DNA of 64,000 bases, from positions 2,914,001-2,978,000 of the forward strand of contig NC_037312.1 in NCBI RefSeq assembly GCF_000143535.2, in the 5' to 3' direction. The translations under genes were made by a program, and so were the position numbers. A model generated the notes under the pieces. That model saw only the letters and a list, made by a program, of their open reading frames with translations. It did not search any database and had not been told where the DNA came from. How positions within the stretch are numbered: position 1 is the first letter of the stretch; the number at the start of each line of letters is the position of its first letter. This document shows, piece after piece, positions 23,101-34,592 of the stretch. The stretch comes from Botrytis cinerea B05.10. Lineage: Eukaryota > Ascomycota > Leotiomycetes > Helotiales > Sclerotiniaceae.

Positions 23101-25233
23101 ATGTGCTATATATGAGGTTCCGTTGTCATTTTATGTGAGAAGGTTTTAATGTAGCTCATTTACTTGATGGCACAGTTCTACTTATCAATTGAAGATGTAC
23201 AGGCAGTTCCTCGTGATTGATCTTCATAGAGGTTTTGCATTTCTCACTTTAAGCAATATTGGTATGATGAATCATCATTCATCTAGGATTCTAGGGATTC
23301 TTATGTATGAAGAATGTATTGATATTCTAATTGGACTGTTGGCACAAGCTGAAGCTGATCTTCTAAGCTTCCCACAATACTGTAATCCAGATTTCATATG
23401 AGATATTTGATCATACCACGTTCGTATAGTCTGCCTGATTCAGTAGAAATTCTGTTTCTTCTCCAGTTTCATGACAACGATAACTCTATATCTTAATCAA
23501 TATCAGTATCATATTTGTCACCCGTGAAGCCCCATTCTGCATACCACGGCTCCCGGTCAAAAATTTGTCTCAAACCTGTGTACATGTGCAGCGGTGTTCT
23601 ATCTTTACGGACTCAATATTGCGAGTTATGAAAGAGACAACTCTGTCTTGGTGATAAATTATCTGTTGAAAAAGCTAATTTTGAGGATGGAGCGATATGA
23701 TACTGCTAAGATCTGAAACGATAATAAGTCAAGTAGTTTTGAGGATGGAAGATGTCGAAGATTTGCGTGTGGTGAGAATCTGGTTGGAAGTTGTAGATTT
23801 TGATAAGTGTTAGTTGAATATTTTGAAGAGTCTTAAAATGTTTGAGATATATATATTGTGCAGAAGGTACTGAGGTTCTATCGCATCACATGGTATTACC
23901 ATACAAGAGTCCTCGGCTGGTAAGAAGATCATGAGGAACCACAGCCGCTGGATCAATTTCGTTAAACTTACACAATGAGATGTGTAGCAGCTACTGTCGA
24001 CATGTGGGTGAGCTAATTTGGGCGGGAATGTGAATAAACCTTCTAGAAGAATGGGATAGTTCAAAAGTTGTATTTGTCACCAGATATTATTCACCTCACT
24101 TGGGGGAATTTCTATTCTGATTTTGTTGCGTATATGCAGCTGAAAAAAAGAAGGATAGATTCTTAGCTTATTTATTCTAAAAATTGATAGTGTTGTGTTC
24201 ACTAAACACAATATTAGACTTAATATTTCTACTACATTGACTCTAATATGAGAAAAAATGATCCAAACCCACCCTTTAGTAGTATCAACGCTCAAGCTGG
24301 TATCACCTGATAAAATATAGAAAACGGATCTTGTGAAAATGCTCATTAATTTCGAGGTATGAAGATACATTTCCTCTTTGCAAAGGTCGAGACGTGATAA
24401 CTCGAGCAAATACCAAGTGTCATGAAAGGTAGAGGGTTAAGGATCATGGATATATAGACTGAGGGCTAAAATCAAAAGTAAAGCCAGCTTCGAGAGCCAG
24501 GGGACTTGGATATGTGAAACATAAATAGATAGAAATGTACAATTATCATATCGTGCATGCAAGACAAAAGACTTTATTACTGTAAAGACTAGAAAACTGC
24601 GAGATGCATATTTATGTCGGCTTCTGTGGTATAGATCAACAAATCACCCCTTTCCTTGAGCCAAGATGTTTCTCCATATTTTCAAAAGCAAGTGATGATG
24701 ACATGTCCAGATTTCAAGGTATCAAACCATAAAATGCAAGTTTGAGCCTGCGGATAGGTCAACAGAAAGTGTATAGAAAGTGATCTCTTGGTGACCTCGA
24801 TTTAAATCTCCAATTTCTTATATTCACAGGTGGTTATGGAACAGTTGATTGTGCTCGGCTATAATTGGGTAGCTTCATGTGCATATCATTCGAGAATTGA
24901 TCTTGCGGGGAGCTGCGCCTAGATTTGCATATGTTTTACATTTTTTGTACACGTAAAATGATCATCTAACAGTAGAATCGTAGAACAACTTTAACGAATT
25001 ACCAGAGATCCAAAGCCAAATTTCATCTCACCAAAAGAGAAGCTTCCCAGAAGAAACCATGTGAAGAAGACATTTGTTTTTATATAAGGTTAGCTAACTA
25101 CGCCATTTCATACATCTAGTCAGTTTTACGCCTCTGAATTTCTAATCTTCCGATCCTCGCAATTAGGTATCCTTCACTCTTCTAGCTGAAGAGGTTGTGC
25201 CATTGACGCGCTCTCTCATATATTCTACCAAGA
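20140..25233. other. Five-kb gene-poor region
   Basis: Nothing I can support as a gene on either strand. ORFs are short and without family features; the longest (22244-22558, 24077-24409) are low-complexity or random-looking. The part next to 20140 should hold the helicase promoter. TATA-rich stretches occur around 22230. A 68-codon ORF from ATG 23195 is the least unconvincing open stretch, but nothing supports it. Confidence 0.5.
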
Positions 25234-26253
25234 CTACCACGGCTCACCACCAAACATCTGAGCCAGCCCTTTGTAATTATGCACAGGAGTTCCGTCCGCA
25301 TGGCATGCAATGTTGACTTTCAAGGTAGGAACCCAAAGCCAGGGCGAGCTCGTACCATTTCCGTCTTCGCACCCATAAATATTGCTGCCACTTTCGTATT
25401 TCGCAATCAAGGACATTAGAGCGGGTGCAGGCCTGCGAGTTTTCCAGTACTTTAAAGTCGCTTCTCCGGGCCCAGACCAGGGATCACTTTCCTTCGTATT
25501 CAAAAACCGATGGAAGTCTCCAGTTATCATGTCCGCGTGTTCTTTGATTGCCTCCATTTGCAGCCGATAATAAAGTCTTTGCAATTTCTTTTGTGAGTCG
25601 CTCAGACCTGGGGCATACTTTATGCGCAAGTCGAGATCCGTCAATCCATCTGAGATATCCAGCATTCGAAGTAGGTGCTTGGATGATGGATATGCCACGT
25701 CAGAAGTCTCTGTCTCGACTATGATCCATAATTTTGAGAGGGCCGGACAATGATTACTCAGAAACGTGTATAACTTGGCTGCGTTCTTCAATCTGACGGT
25801 CAGGATCGTTCGAGGACAGTACCATGATTCTAAGATGATATCGTCCAACGCTAACTGTGTGATATTTCCGAGAGACAAACTTCCACCCATGTCGTACAGT
25901 TGCAGCATTCTGATCCCTTGGACAAGAAGGATATCGAAACCAGGCCGAAAGTAACTGCAGAGCTTTCCTACATGTTCGACGAACGAAGGCGGGGCCACGA
26001 CTTCAAACTTTCCAAATGAACGAAAAGTCTCTGCGTATGACTCCTTGCAGGCTAGTAGTAAGCTGCTTAGCCCACCATATCTGAGAGGGTGAGAAACGAA
26101 TCTTCCATTTTCATCTGCTGTGAAATACAATCCGTTGACCATCGGATCGGGCTGTGCTTCTCTGAAAATTCGGGCTTGGAGTTCTAATGGCAAGCGTGAG
26201 AATGGCAAGAATTTGGTCAAGGCATTAAATTCTGGCTGCGTCGTTGAACTCAT
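25234..26253 (-). CDS. 2EXR-domain protein (339 aa)
   Basis: Single-exon minus-strand gene from ATG 26253 (A at -3). The 2EXR motif is at about residues 15-35 (FLPFSRLPLELQARIFREAQ). Family blocks: LSSLLLACKESYAETFRSFG, YFRPGFDILLVQGIRMLQLY, MGGSLSLGNITQLALDD, HCPALSKLWIIVE. The C-terminus carries TLKYWKTRRPAPALMSL and the shared tail PWLWVPTLKVNIACHADGTP with YKGLAQMFGGEPW. It lies 13.5 kb from the main 2EXR block, beyond the NADH dehydrogenase, the helicase and the 5-kb gene-poor region. Function unknown. Confidence 0.85.
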   Translation of the reverse strand: MSSTTQPEFNALTKFLPFSRLPLELQARIFREAQPDPMVNGLYFTADENGRFVSHPLRYGGLSSLLLACKESYAETFRSFGKFEVVAPPSFVEHVGKLCSYFRPGFDILLVQGIRMLQLYDMGGSLSLGNITQLALDDIILESWYCPRTILTVRLKNAAKLYTFLSNHCPALSKLWIIVETETSDVAYPSSKHLLRMLDISDGLTDLDLRIKYAPGLSDSQKKLQRLYYRLQMEAIKEHADMITGDFHRFLNTKESDPWSGPGEATLKYWKTRRPAPALMSLIAKYESGSNIYGCEDGNGTSSPWLWVPTLKVNIACHADGTPVHNYKGLAQMFGGEPW

Positions 26254-26578
26254 GATGGTGGCCTTGTGAAGGTTTGTCGATGGAAATTGTATGTGTTGTG
26301 GATGTGAAGGAGTTTTGGGCCGATTATTAGTCGAAAAGAAGATGGTATTTCAGATGACTGAGTGTTGAGTAGATATGATGTGAAAATGTTGCGCCTATGA
26401 ATCTTTCTGTGTATTGTATCAAAGATGAAATTGAAAGATTTTAAAACCTGCAAAGATGATGTATGTATATCAACACCGATGCAATTACGGCTGAGTGAAA
26501 CAGGGCAATGTCGTATTGAGCTACAAATTAAACCTCGAATGTGGCAGAATAAGCTCGTTAGTCAAAAGCGCTGAAGTC
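26254..26578. other. Intergenic, no gene seen
   Basis: 325 bp upstream of the 2EXR gene; presumably its promoter and leader. No specific site recognised. Confidence 0.4.
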
Positions 26579-27003
26579 TTATTTCGCCTGAAATGAAAGA
26601 TATATCGTAGAGCAGGACCAGCATACGCGACAGGGTTTTCGACAAGCAAATTGAGTTTTTAGACAGGTAAAATTCGGGTGAATCGAGCAGCGACAGTGAA
26701 TTTGAGGATATAAAGGTTGGACATGACCCTGACTATCACAAGCGAGCTGCTCAAGAGCGTCGATATCACAGTCTTGGAATCTCAAGTCAATAGAAAAGAC
26801 ATAATTTCCTGAGCATTTACTTGATTTTTCCTACAAATCACAATTCGTGGGAAAAGACAAGTACTTCGTACTAACATGAAGTTTCGTGCTTATTATACTC
26901 GTACTCTATCACTTACCAAAAACCAAATGCATCTACAATCATCACGGAACCTAATCACGAACCACAGTAGTCTGAGTAGACTTATTGTTTTACAGAGACG
27001 CAT
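26579..27003 (-). CDS. Candidate cysteine-rich small protein (112 aa)
   Basis: Not found as one ORF. Exon 1 is 27003-26917 (29 codons from ATG) and exon 2 is 26830-26579 (84 codons with stop). The 86-nt intron has a GTAAGT donor and a TTTGTAG acceptor, phase 0 on both sides. The predicted protein has 13 cysteines (residues 4, 23, 25, 35, 50, 60, 75, 77, 85, 92, 96, 99, 102), with a dense C-terminal cluster reading CRKPCRVCWSCS. The N-terminus is hydrophobic but broken by Arg, so it is not a clean signal peptide. It could be a small zinc-binding or effector-like protein, or a chance ORF with an unusual composition. No family recognised. Confidence 0.3.
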
Positions 27004-27289
27004 TGTTCCCGCTCCCAACTTCCAGCTTCAAAGCTCAAACACTATTCTCCCCTCGCGCAGAGGAAATAAGACTTATACTTTCTGGGTGACAACTACAGGC
27101 TGACGACCGAGAAGAAAGGATTTTAGTTTGTCACGATATTTGCCAGCAATCATCTAGATCGACTTGAGATTCGTTTCCACTTCTCAATCCTAGCGAGGAT
27201 CTAGTTCCAGGCTCCGGTTAGTATTCGATTAGAGAGGTAATGTGATACTTTACACATTAGATTAAATTAATTTTCTTTATCGGAGCTTC

Positions 27290-28874
27290 TCAATCTTCCT
27301 CCATTTTCTCCGGACTGCGTAACTCGCTTTTATATCTTTCCCTTTGACTTTCCCTTTCCCTCTCCACTTCTATCTCCGCTTCTATCTGCCCTTCTATCTC
27401 CCTATCTCTCGATCTCTCCCTGTCCACACTCATATCATCTCTCGGGGTATCATTGCTATATCTCCTTCTTTCCTCGTCTCTGTCATCTCTTTCCTCATTC
27501 TTGTAATCACCCATGTCTTCATCTTCTCCCATTTCCTGTTTCACATGATTTGTGTCTTGCGATTCAAGATGCAGATTATCCAGTCTTGGAGACCCATCTT
27601 CATCACCCACATCGACCCATATCCGAACTGTCCCATCCAAACCAGCACTAACAATTGCTCCATTTGGTCCAGGAGCAGTATCAACCCAACAAACTACACC
27701 TTCGTGCCCATGAACTTTTTGTATCAATTCCTTCGTGCTAACGTCCCAGAAGAGAATATCGCCATCCTCACTACCCGAACTGATAAATCCTTGATTGCCA
27801 CTGAAACCAAAACTTCCACCTAAAGAGTATTTATTATTAACGTGGCCTTGATATGTCTTTTTGCATGTTCCAGCTACATAATCCCAAAGTCGTATACATG
27901 AATCGAGTGTATGCGCCAGAATGTACCGACCGTTGGGTGAGAATCGGACTGTGGTCACAGGTGCATTATCTTCGTGCACGAGAGTTCGAAGACATTGGCC
28001 GGTTGCAGTATCCCATACACGACTAAGACAAAATTAGAATCTTCGATATAAAATTATGAATGGCTGGCAATTGAACTTACATGAGCCCATCAGTAGAACA
28101 ACTGCATACTAAGGTTCCATCTCGGATAAAATCCACCGCACCAACCGGGTCTGAATGCGCTGGTAAACTTCTCATCTGTCTTCTTGCACGTAGATCCCAC
28201 AGGAAGACTGCCTCATCATAGCTTCCACTGGCAATTACGTTACCCTTTGGAGAAAAAGCCACCGAATAAACATAATTATGATGACCGAGTAAAGGCGTAG
28301 GATATGGTTTACCAGTCGCTCGATCCCAGAGTCTAATAACCTTATCGTCCGATCCGGATGCAATAGTGTTTGAGTCCGGACTCCAAGCTATTGTTGATAC
28401 ACCTGCGAGATGTCCTTCCATTGTTCGCAAATGTTTCCCTGTTTCCGCATCCCATATTTTAATTGTGCCATCTGCAGAACAACTAGCTATCCATCGACCA
28501 TTGGGCGAATATCTTACTTGCGCAACTCCTTTGCGATGTCCTCGTAATATAAATTTGCATTTGTAGTTGAGTTTTAAAGGTTTATTAGAAGGTGTAGATG
28601 AGGATTGCGCCGAGCGATGTGAATCTTCAGAGGTAGATCTACTTCTTGAATGATTGGAATTTCGACGACTTCGATGGTGGGGATGTGTATGATCTAGTTC
28701 GTCGGCGCTGCCATCACTAGAATATGGTCTTGATTGTCTGCGTGTTGAATCGCGACGCGTGCTCGTAGATGGGCGAATTGCTTTATCGTCTGCCAATTCA
28801 TCTGGTGAACTATAACCCGGAGTAGAAACTTCGCTATCGTATCTTCGACGTTTGGTTTGATGTCTTTCCGTCAT
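27290..28874 (-). CDS. WD40-repeat protein, WDR5/Swd3-type COMPASS subunit (508 aa)
   Basis: Two exons, 28874-28081 and 28022-27290; the 58-nt intron is GTAAGT to CTTAG and the junction restores LIRVWDTATGQCLRTL. Residues 1-100 are disordered and rich in Ser, Arg and His. WD40 repeats fill about residues 105-410 (for example RGHRKGVAQVRYSPNGRWIA, GTIKIWDAETGKHL, VIRLWDRATGK, GDILFWDVSTKELIQKVHGH). The order and wording (YQGHVNNKYS, STKELIQKVHGHEGVV) match WDR5, the scaffold that presents the Set1/MLL methyltransferase complex on histone H3K4. Residues about 415-508 are an Arg/Glu-rich tail, longer than in animal WDR5. It shares a 484-bp divergent promoter with ISC1. Orthology to Swd3 is likely but not proven here. 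Confidence 0.8.
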
Positions 28875-29358
28875 ATTGAATGGATTTGTAGCAGTTCAAC
28901 GAAAGTCGGAAAGTATTTCGAGCTTTCGAGCTTTCGAGCTCTCGTTACATCAATGACGACTCAAATTAATTAAGCGCTGGCATCTGGAGAAATTAACCGC
29001 GACGCGCTTACCCTTGTATGGCATCGGCTGTTTTACCGGATGGGATCCATTGAACCCCTGGTTTTGAGTTCTTGGTGTTGAGCCTAGAAACGTCATGAAG
29101 TTTAATTCAAGAGAAGGGACTGAGCTGATGAAAAATGGTTCGAAACACCATCATAGCCTTTACTTCCCTGAGTTTTATTCTAACAGACTGGAGTGATCGA
29201 TTTTATTGTATGCAACTGCAAGGGTCAAAATCTTAAAACGGAGTTCTTTAATTCAATTTCATTTCTTCAGCACTACGCCACTCTCGTCTCAGCAGATCCC
29301 CACGGTATAAGATTTCATTCCTACTCCCTCTTCCTCCTCAAACCTTGCGCCAATCGCC
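28875..29358. promoter_or_regulatory. Divergent promoter between the WD40 gene and ISC1
   Basis: 484 bp between the two start codons. It contains three tandem CGAGCTTT units (about 28918-28941), close to the WD40 gene's start. No other element is clear. Confidence 0.5.
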
Positions 29359-30901
29359 ATGGATTCTCCATCACTAGAAGTTAATGAAATCAATGTGATC
29401 ACCCTTAACTGTTGGGGTCTTAAGTTTATCTCTGACCTACGAAATGAACGACTTACGGAAATTGGGAAAGCCATTGGGTCTGCAAGCCCTACACCCCATA
29501 TAGTTGGCCTGCAAGAGTGTTGGACACAGGAAGATTACAAGAGTATACGAAAGGAAACGAAACATATTTTACCTTATGGAAAGTTTTATCACAGTGGCAT
29601 ATTTGGAGGGGGGTTGGCAATTTTGTCTAAATGGCCAATCGAAGAGAGCTCTATGTTCAGGTATCCTCTAAATGGTAGGCCTACTGCGTTTTTCAGAGGT
29701 GATTGGTTCGTTGGAAAGGGCGTTGCTGGTGCGAGAATTCGATACGGAAAAGGTCCAAAAGATATTATGGAGGTTTTCACCACACATGTAAGTACCTTGG
29801 CGCGTTTTTCTCTGCCAAAACTAATGTACATAGCTCCACGCACCATACGAAACAGAACCAAACGACTCATATATCTGCCATCGAACCGCACAAGCATGGG
29901 AAATAGCAAAACTTATGAGAGGCGCCGCAGAGCGTGGACATTTAGTTCTTGGCCTAGGAGATTTCAATATGATACCACTATCCCTCGCCCATCGACTCAT
30001 TAGTACACATTCACCTGCTCGAGATGTCTGGATGGTCTTGCATCCTGATTGCTCTATCGGTGCGGCGGTTGATGAAGTCGAAAAGGCTCGAAGACGCCCA
30101 ATACCAACTGCCGAATTCAATTTATCGGAAAACGGTGCAACTTGCGATAGCGTATTGAACACTTGGCGTTGGAGTAAAGGAGAACAAAAACGTCTTGGTC
30201 CAAATCGTCCCGAGATTGAGATTCCAGGTGATACACCTGACCCTCGTGCAAAACGACTAGACTATATTTTCGCCAACACGTGTTTCGATGAAAGCAATCC
30301 ATCAGCAGGAGGATGGATAGTAAAAGATGTACGTGTTGGCATGCTGCAACGACATTCCAAATATCAATGCTCATTGAGTGATCATTTCTCCGTCGAAGCA
30401 ACATTGGTACATACAAAATATGCATCACCAACCGAACAAACAATAAATAATAAATCTGCCGTATCTAATGGCGTCTACCTCCAAACCGCCCCCTCAGAAT
30501 CTCATCTTCTCAGCGCTCATACACAACTCAAAACTTCATCATCATCACCCTACCTGCCTATCTCAACATACGATGAAATTATCGCCATGATTCATGTCTA
30601 CCGACTTCGAGAGCGCCGTCAAAGACGTCTTCGTTTAGGTCATTTCGTCGCTTCGGTATTCATTAGTATAGGTTGTTTTATAGCTGTTTGGTGGAGTCCT
30701 CGAAATTTTGTTGCATTTATACTTATGTTGTTGAGCAGTTTGGGACTTGGAGCGGGCGTTATCGATGGATTGATCGGGGGTCTTTTTGTAGGGAGTGAGA
30801 TTAGAGCACTTAAGGAGTTTGAATGGGAAATTAGTAATGCAAGGGCGGCGGCTAATGGGGAACCGCTTGATCTCACTGAGGAGGGAATTCAGGATTGGTA
30901 G
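29359..30901 (+). CDS. ISC1: Inositol phosphosphingolipid phospholipase C (neutral sphingomyelinase family, 498 aa)
   Basis: Hydrolyses inositol phosphosphingolipids to ceramides; membrane-bound in fungi. Two exons, 29359-29787 and 29834-30901, with a 46-nt intron (GTAAGT to CATAG); the junction restores FTTHLHAPYE, conserved in the family. Endonuclease/exonuclease/phosphatase-fold motifs: NCWG (Asn17), LQECW (Glu53), LGLGDFNMIP (Asp186, Asn188), RLDYIFAN, and SDHF (Asp326, His327). The YICHRTAQAWEIAKLM stretch is typical of the ISC1/Css1 group. Near the C-terminus are two adjacent hydrophobic segments (FVASVFISIGCFIAVWW and FVAFILMLLSSLGLGAGVI), matching the known two-helix anchor. Start ATG has C at -1 and the context CGCCATGG. 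Divergent from the WD40 gene. Confidence 0.92.
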
Positions 30902-31617
30902 TCCTTTTCTGTGGGAGGGGTGGAAGGAACTGGGGAGTATTAATGTTTAATTGGTAAAAAGAAACCTGCGGGGTATATTACTAGTGGATCATGTTTAATT
31001 CGGGTATCTTTTATGCTGCTGCGAATAATTGTAATATACGCAAACGAGCATTTTTTCTTCAATGTACCGTGTTTTTCTCCCGCTCGCTGTTTCCTTCTTT
31101 TTACCTCCCACAAAATCTCCTTTTCACAGCACCTGCCTTCCATTCTTGCTCTCCTGTTGTTACCCGAATTTTACATCTCATCTTGCTTGCCTGTTCCTTC
31201 CCCATCCCTTTATTTGTTTTCATAATAAGATCCAGCATGAGATGAGATGGCAACACAACATCATAACATCAAAAAAACATTTTTCGTTTGTTTCATTATC
31301 TCTTATAATTGATAATTAGCAGATTTAGGAGACGAGACACATCAGGTTTATCACAATCACAAGTAGCGCTTTTAATACGTAGAACGTGTTACTGGTTACG
31401 TGGGTACTGTTATATCAGTTTTGGGGACACGTGCTGGGGCAATCTTGGACGAAGAGGGATTGTGCGGATAGATACGAACAGCGCGAGGGACGAGTCGACT
31501 GGAAGGTCTATTTGCGAGGAAGACGGGTGAATAGAATATTAGGGGAAGAGATTCAGATGTATTTGGGTATCTTGCTAGTTCTGGGTTTTGGGAATAAGTG
31601 AGAGGCGTACGATCAGT
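30902..31617. other. Intergenic; possible unplaced exon
   Basis: 716 bp. The frame at 31386-31601 reads SWTKRDCADRYEQREGRVDW and ends at a GTGAG donor-like site, so it may be an upstream exon of the next gene or of an unrecognised one. I could not join it in frame with a reasonable intron. Confidence 0.3.
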
Positions 31618-32583
31618 ATGACTGATCAGAGAGAGAAACTGTCTCCGACTCATCCAGATGGTGCGTTTGCAAGAGAGCTTGAATCGATGCTGGAAGGGCA
31701 GGCGGAAGTGACAAATGAGAGAGATGAGACAAGGCAGAGAGAAGAGAGAAGTCAGATAGGGGAAAGGAGTGAGAGAGAGGAGAGAAGAATAGATGACAGC
31801 GAAATGGAGAGAGATATGAGGCAACACAGGATGTGGATGGAGAGGCAGGATCGTCATCAATACATTATTGGAAACGAAATAGAGCCGGTGAACCCAGACA
31901 ATTTCTCGAGGGAAAGAAGACTGCAGGCTGGAGGCGGAAGACCTAGACAAGGAGAACGTGGTATGTGGCAGGAAGGTAGGGAGACTAGATTCCAAGAAAT
32001 GGCGCATGATCAAAATCCAGCAAGTCGTAGACGAGAGGAAAATCGAAGACTGGGAAGTATGAACTTTTCATCATTAGAAAGTAGCCAAGGGGTTGAAAGG
32101 GGAAAAAGTGGCGGTGAACGGGGAAAGAAGACTTTGTTTAAGAGACAGGAGACTGGAGAGGAACGACGAAAAAGGCTTGTAAGAAATAGGCGGGCGAGGT
32201 TGCATTATAGAAAAGTCCTGGATAGAGATACCGAAATCATGAACGGGAATGATCCAATTAAAAAGGAGGAGGTCCAGCAAAAAAGGATCGAAAAAAAACG
32301 GAAACGGAAGAAAGAATACCAACAGCGAAAAAAATTGGAGCGTAAAATTGCAGAAAAACAGCAGGAGCCTGAAATCATGGAAGAGGATGATCTGTTGGTG
32401 AGGACGACAGTTCGATCGAAACAGTTTCGAAAAGATGGGACCAACAGTCGCTTCCAACAAACGACAGAAGGAAGGCGAAAGGCACAAACCCTGGTGGAAG
32501 AGGAAGAAGACAATGACGAAGATGGAGATGAATCGGAGGGTGAATGGAGAAGATATTACGATGGGGAGGAAGACGATGAATAA
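31618..32583 (+). CDS. Hypothetical highly charged protein (321 aa)
   Basis: Open from a TTG at 31588; first ATG at 31618. The protein is very rich in Glu, Arg and Lys with long predicted helical or coiled stretches (EERRKRLVRNRRARLHYRKV; KKRKRKKEYQQRKKLERKIA), possible nuclear localisation signals, and an acidic C-terminus (EEEEDNDEDGDESEGE). No family recognised. Both strands are open here because of the purine bias, so coding status rests on length and on the presence of an ATG. The upstream stretch could add an exon. Confidence 0.45.
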   Translation: MTDQREKLSPTHPDGAFARELESMLEGQAEVTNERDETRQREERSQIGERSEREERRIDDSEMERDMRQHRMWMERQDRHQYIIGNEIEPVNPDNFSRERRLQAGGGRPRQGERGMWQEGRETRFQEMAHDQNPASRRREENRRLGSMNFSSLESSQGVERGKSGGERGKKTLFKRQETGEERRKRLVRNRRARLHYRKVLDRDTEIMNGNDPIKKEEVQQKRIEKKRKRKKEYQQRKKLERKIAEKQQEPEIMEEDDLLVRTTVRSKQFRKDGTNSRFQQTTEGRRKAQTLVEEEEDNDEDGDESEGEWRRYYDGEEDDE

Positions 32584-32920
32584 AAGTAACAGTAGCGACA
32601 CACGGAAATTGAGAACTGGAAATTGATATTCTAAATAGCGTTAGCGTAACTTAATGAATGTAACTTCAACCGCTTATAGAAAATTTGGTTTCTCTCTAAT
32701 AGTCGAATCAGTATAAATTTGGCGAATTGCCTCGTGGGGTTGAATTCTAAAGTCTAATAGTAATCAATTGAACATATGGGATGACTGGGGACCTACTACA
32801 AATGAACCCCAGAATATCTGCCCTTCCCACATTGTACTTGTCATCATTCTTCATGTAAATCAATTCCTACGTTGTATTTTCCATTTGGGGTATCTATTAT
32901 TACCTACTACTTGCCACTCA
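32584..32920. other. Convergent 3' spacer
   Basis: 337 bp between the charged hypothetical gene (+) and the FMN-binding gene (-). No gene seen. Confidence 0.5.
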
Positions 32921-33877
32921 TCACTTACTACAACCACCCAGCGTCAACGGCATCGCCTTCTCCTCCGCATACCTCCTTTCCTCCCTATTCCTCCTCTCCA
33001 TCCAACCCACCACTCCCTCCTGCACCTTCCTATCATCACAATACGCACTCTGCACCGGATTCCCCAGCACTTCATACAGCGGCAACGCGCCCGTCCACAC
33101 ATCTTCTCGCTCCCCCAATCCCCCACGCTCCAAACTCTCCACATTCCCGGTCCGGATTTTCGCCGACGCACTGCGCACCACGACTTTAATCACCTGGACC
33201 GATTTCATGGCTTCGGGCGCTACGGGATTGGTTTGTGACCAGCGACGGCGGATCATGTGGTTTGTGAGGAGGTGCATGGCGTAGTGTTTTTCAGAGGCGG
33301 ATGTAACGGGTTCGGCGGTGCCGTGGATGACGCAGGAGCGGTAGTTGAGGGAGTGGCCATTAGGGGTGAAGTGGAGGATTAGTCCGTCGACTTGAGGTGG
33401 TTAATGAGGATGTTTGTCTTCAATGCGTGGTAAAAATACCTTTAGTGCTACTAATGACAACTTTCATATTTCCTCCCTGTTTCGTCATACGGTTCAACAT
33501 CATGGCGGAATTTCCATGGAGATACACATCGAATGGTCCTTCGCCGAAACTCTCCTGCTCCCGTACATACTGTTCCTCGTCTCCGTCATCTTCACAGAGG
33601 GGTTTATGAGGATCATAGTTTCCCGCAACCGCAGTCATTGGTAGCGAAAAGGGCGACGGTTCTCCATCTTCATCTGGGACTATGAATGAAATCGTCGAGA
33701 CGAATGTTTGAGAGAGAATGGAATGAACCGTGCGGTAATCATAATGTGCTGTGAGTGATTAGAATGTATTTCGTAATGAGAAGAGGGGTAAACACCTCGT
33801 TTTTTGTATACTCTGATAGTGTTTTCCTTCGATTGAGGGTATTCCCCTGGTGTTTGTTCGGCTGTTATGGAACCCAT
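32921..33877 (-). CDS. FMN-binding split-barrel protein, Nim/pyridoxamine-5'-phosphate-oxidase-like (286 aa)
   Basis: Three minus-strand exons, 33877-33796, 33748-33440 and 33390-32921, with introns of 47 and 49 nt; phases agree throughout. After splicing the protein reads RAHYDYRTVHSILSQTFVST, then SLPMTAVAGNYDP, FDVYLHGNSAMMLNRMTKQG, KVVISSTKVDGLILHF, HSLNYRSCVIHGTAEPV, EKHYAMHLLTNHMI and VVVRSASAKIRTG. This is the pattern of the flavin-nucleotide-binding family that includes 5-nitroimidazole-resistance (Nim) proteins. Family members bind FMN in a split beta-barrel; the substrate is unknown. Cytosolic, no signal peptide. Its promoter is shared with the divergent amidase. No sign of damage. 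Confidence 0.8.
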
Positions 33878-34592
33878 GGTTTTGGATGTAGATGTGGATG
33901 TGAAAGACTAATTGATGTCGAAGCAACACAACGATTACGCAGAAATGCTATTCTACACAGATTGTCTCACGAGAAATGCAGATTATCACTTGGCAGCAGT
34001 CACTTTTATACCAACGGTATTTTTCCAAAATGTTGCCGCAAACCTCCTTAACGCGCAACGCTACAAAAAAAGCAGGTGGACACGACCCCTTTTTTAAGGA
34101 AGGTGGACGCGAATTTCCCTCATATTGATCCGATTCAGGACGTGCAAGGACCTTCTTCTTCACCACCCCACCAATCTTAATATCGCTTGTCTTATCTGAT
34201 CGATTGATCGGATTTCATTGGTTTTCATTCGACAATAGCCATGCGGTCCCGGATGTGACAACTATTTTCGAAGTGTGAGTTCGTATGAAAAGGTGGGCAG
34301 GCATGGTATGAAGTAACTGTGCTCCGTATCTATGGGGAAGGACGAGGCGTAGAGGTGGTCCGTTCTTTCTTGTCATATCCTGATATAAATATGTACTCCA
34401 CGGAAGTCGTGATATGTAGTCTTTGAATACTTTGCCATTCGGTGTGTTCTTTTCCATTTTGGCTAACGTTGCACATCTCTTTCTTTCTCTTGGAACTTTG
34501 AGATTCGTTTTGATTTTACTGTATTCGTACAAACAGTCGGGAACACAATTCGCTTGACTTAAGAAGATCAGTGTCTTCCAATTCCCCAAACT
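33878..34592. promoter_or_regulatory. Divergent promoter between the FMN-binding gene and the amidase
   Basis: 715 bp between two divergent starts. Minus-strand ORFs across about 34215-34808 overlap the amidase start and are shadows. No defined regulatory motif identified. Confidence 0.45.
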
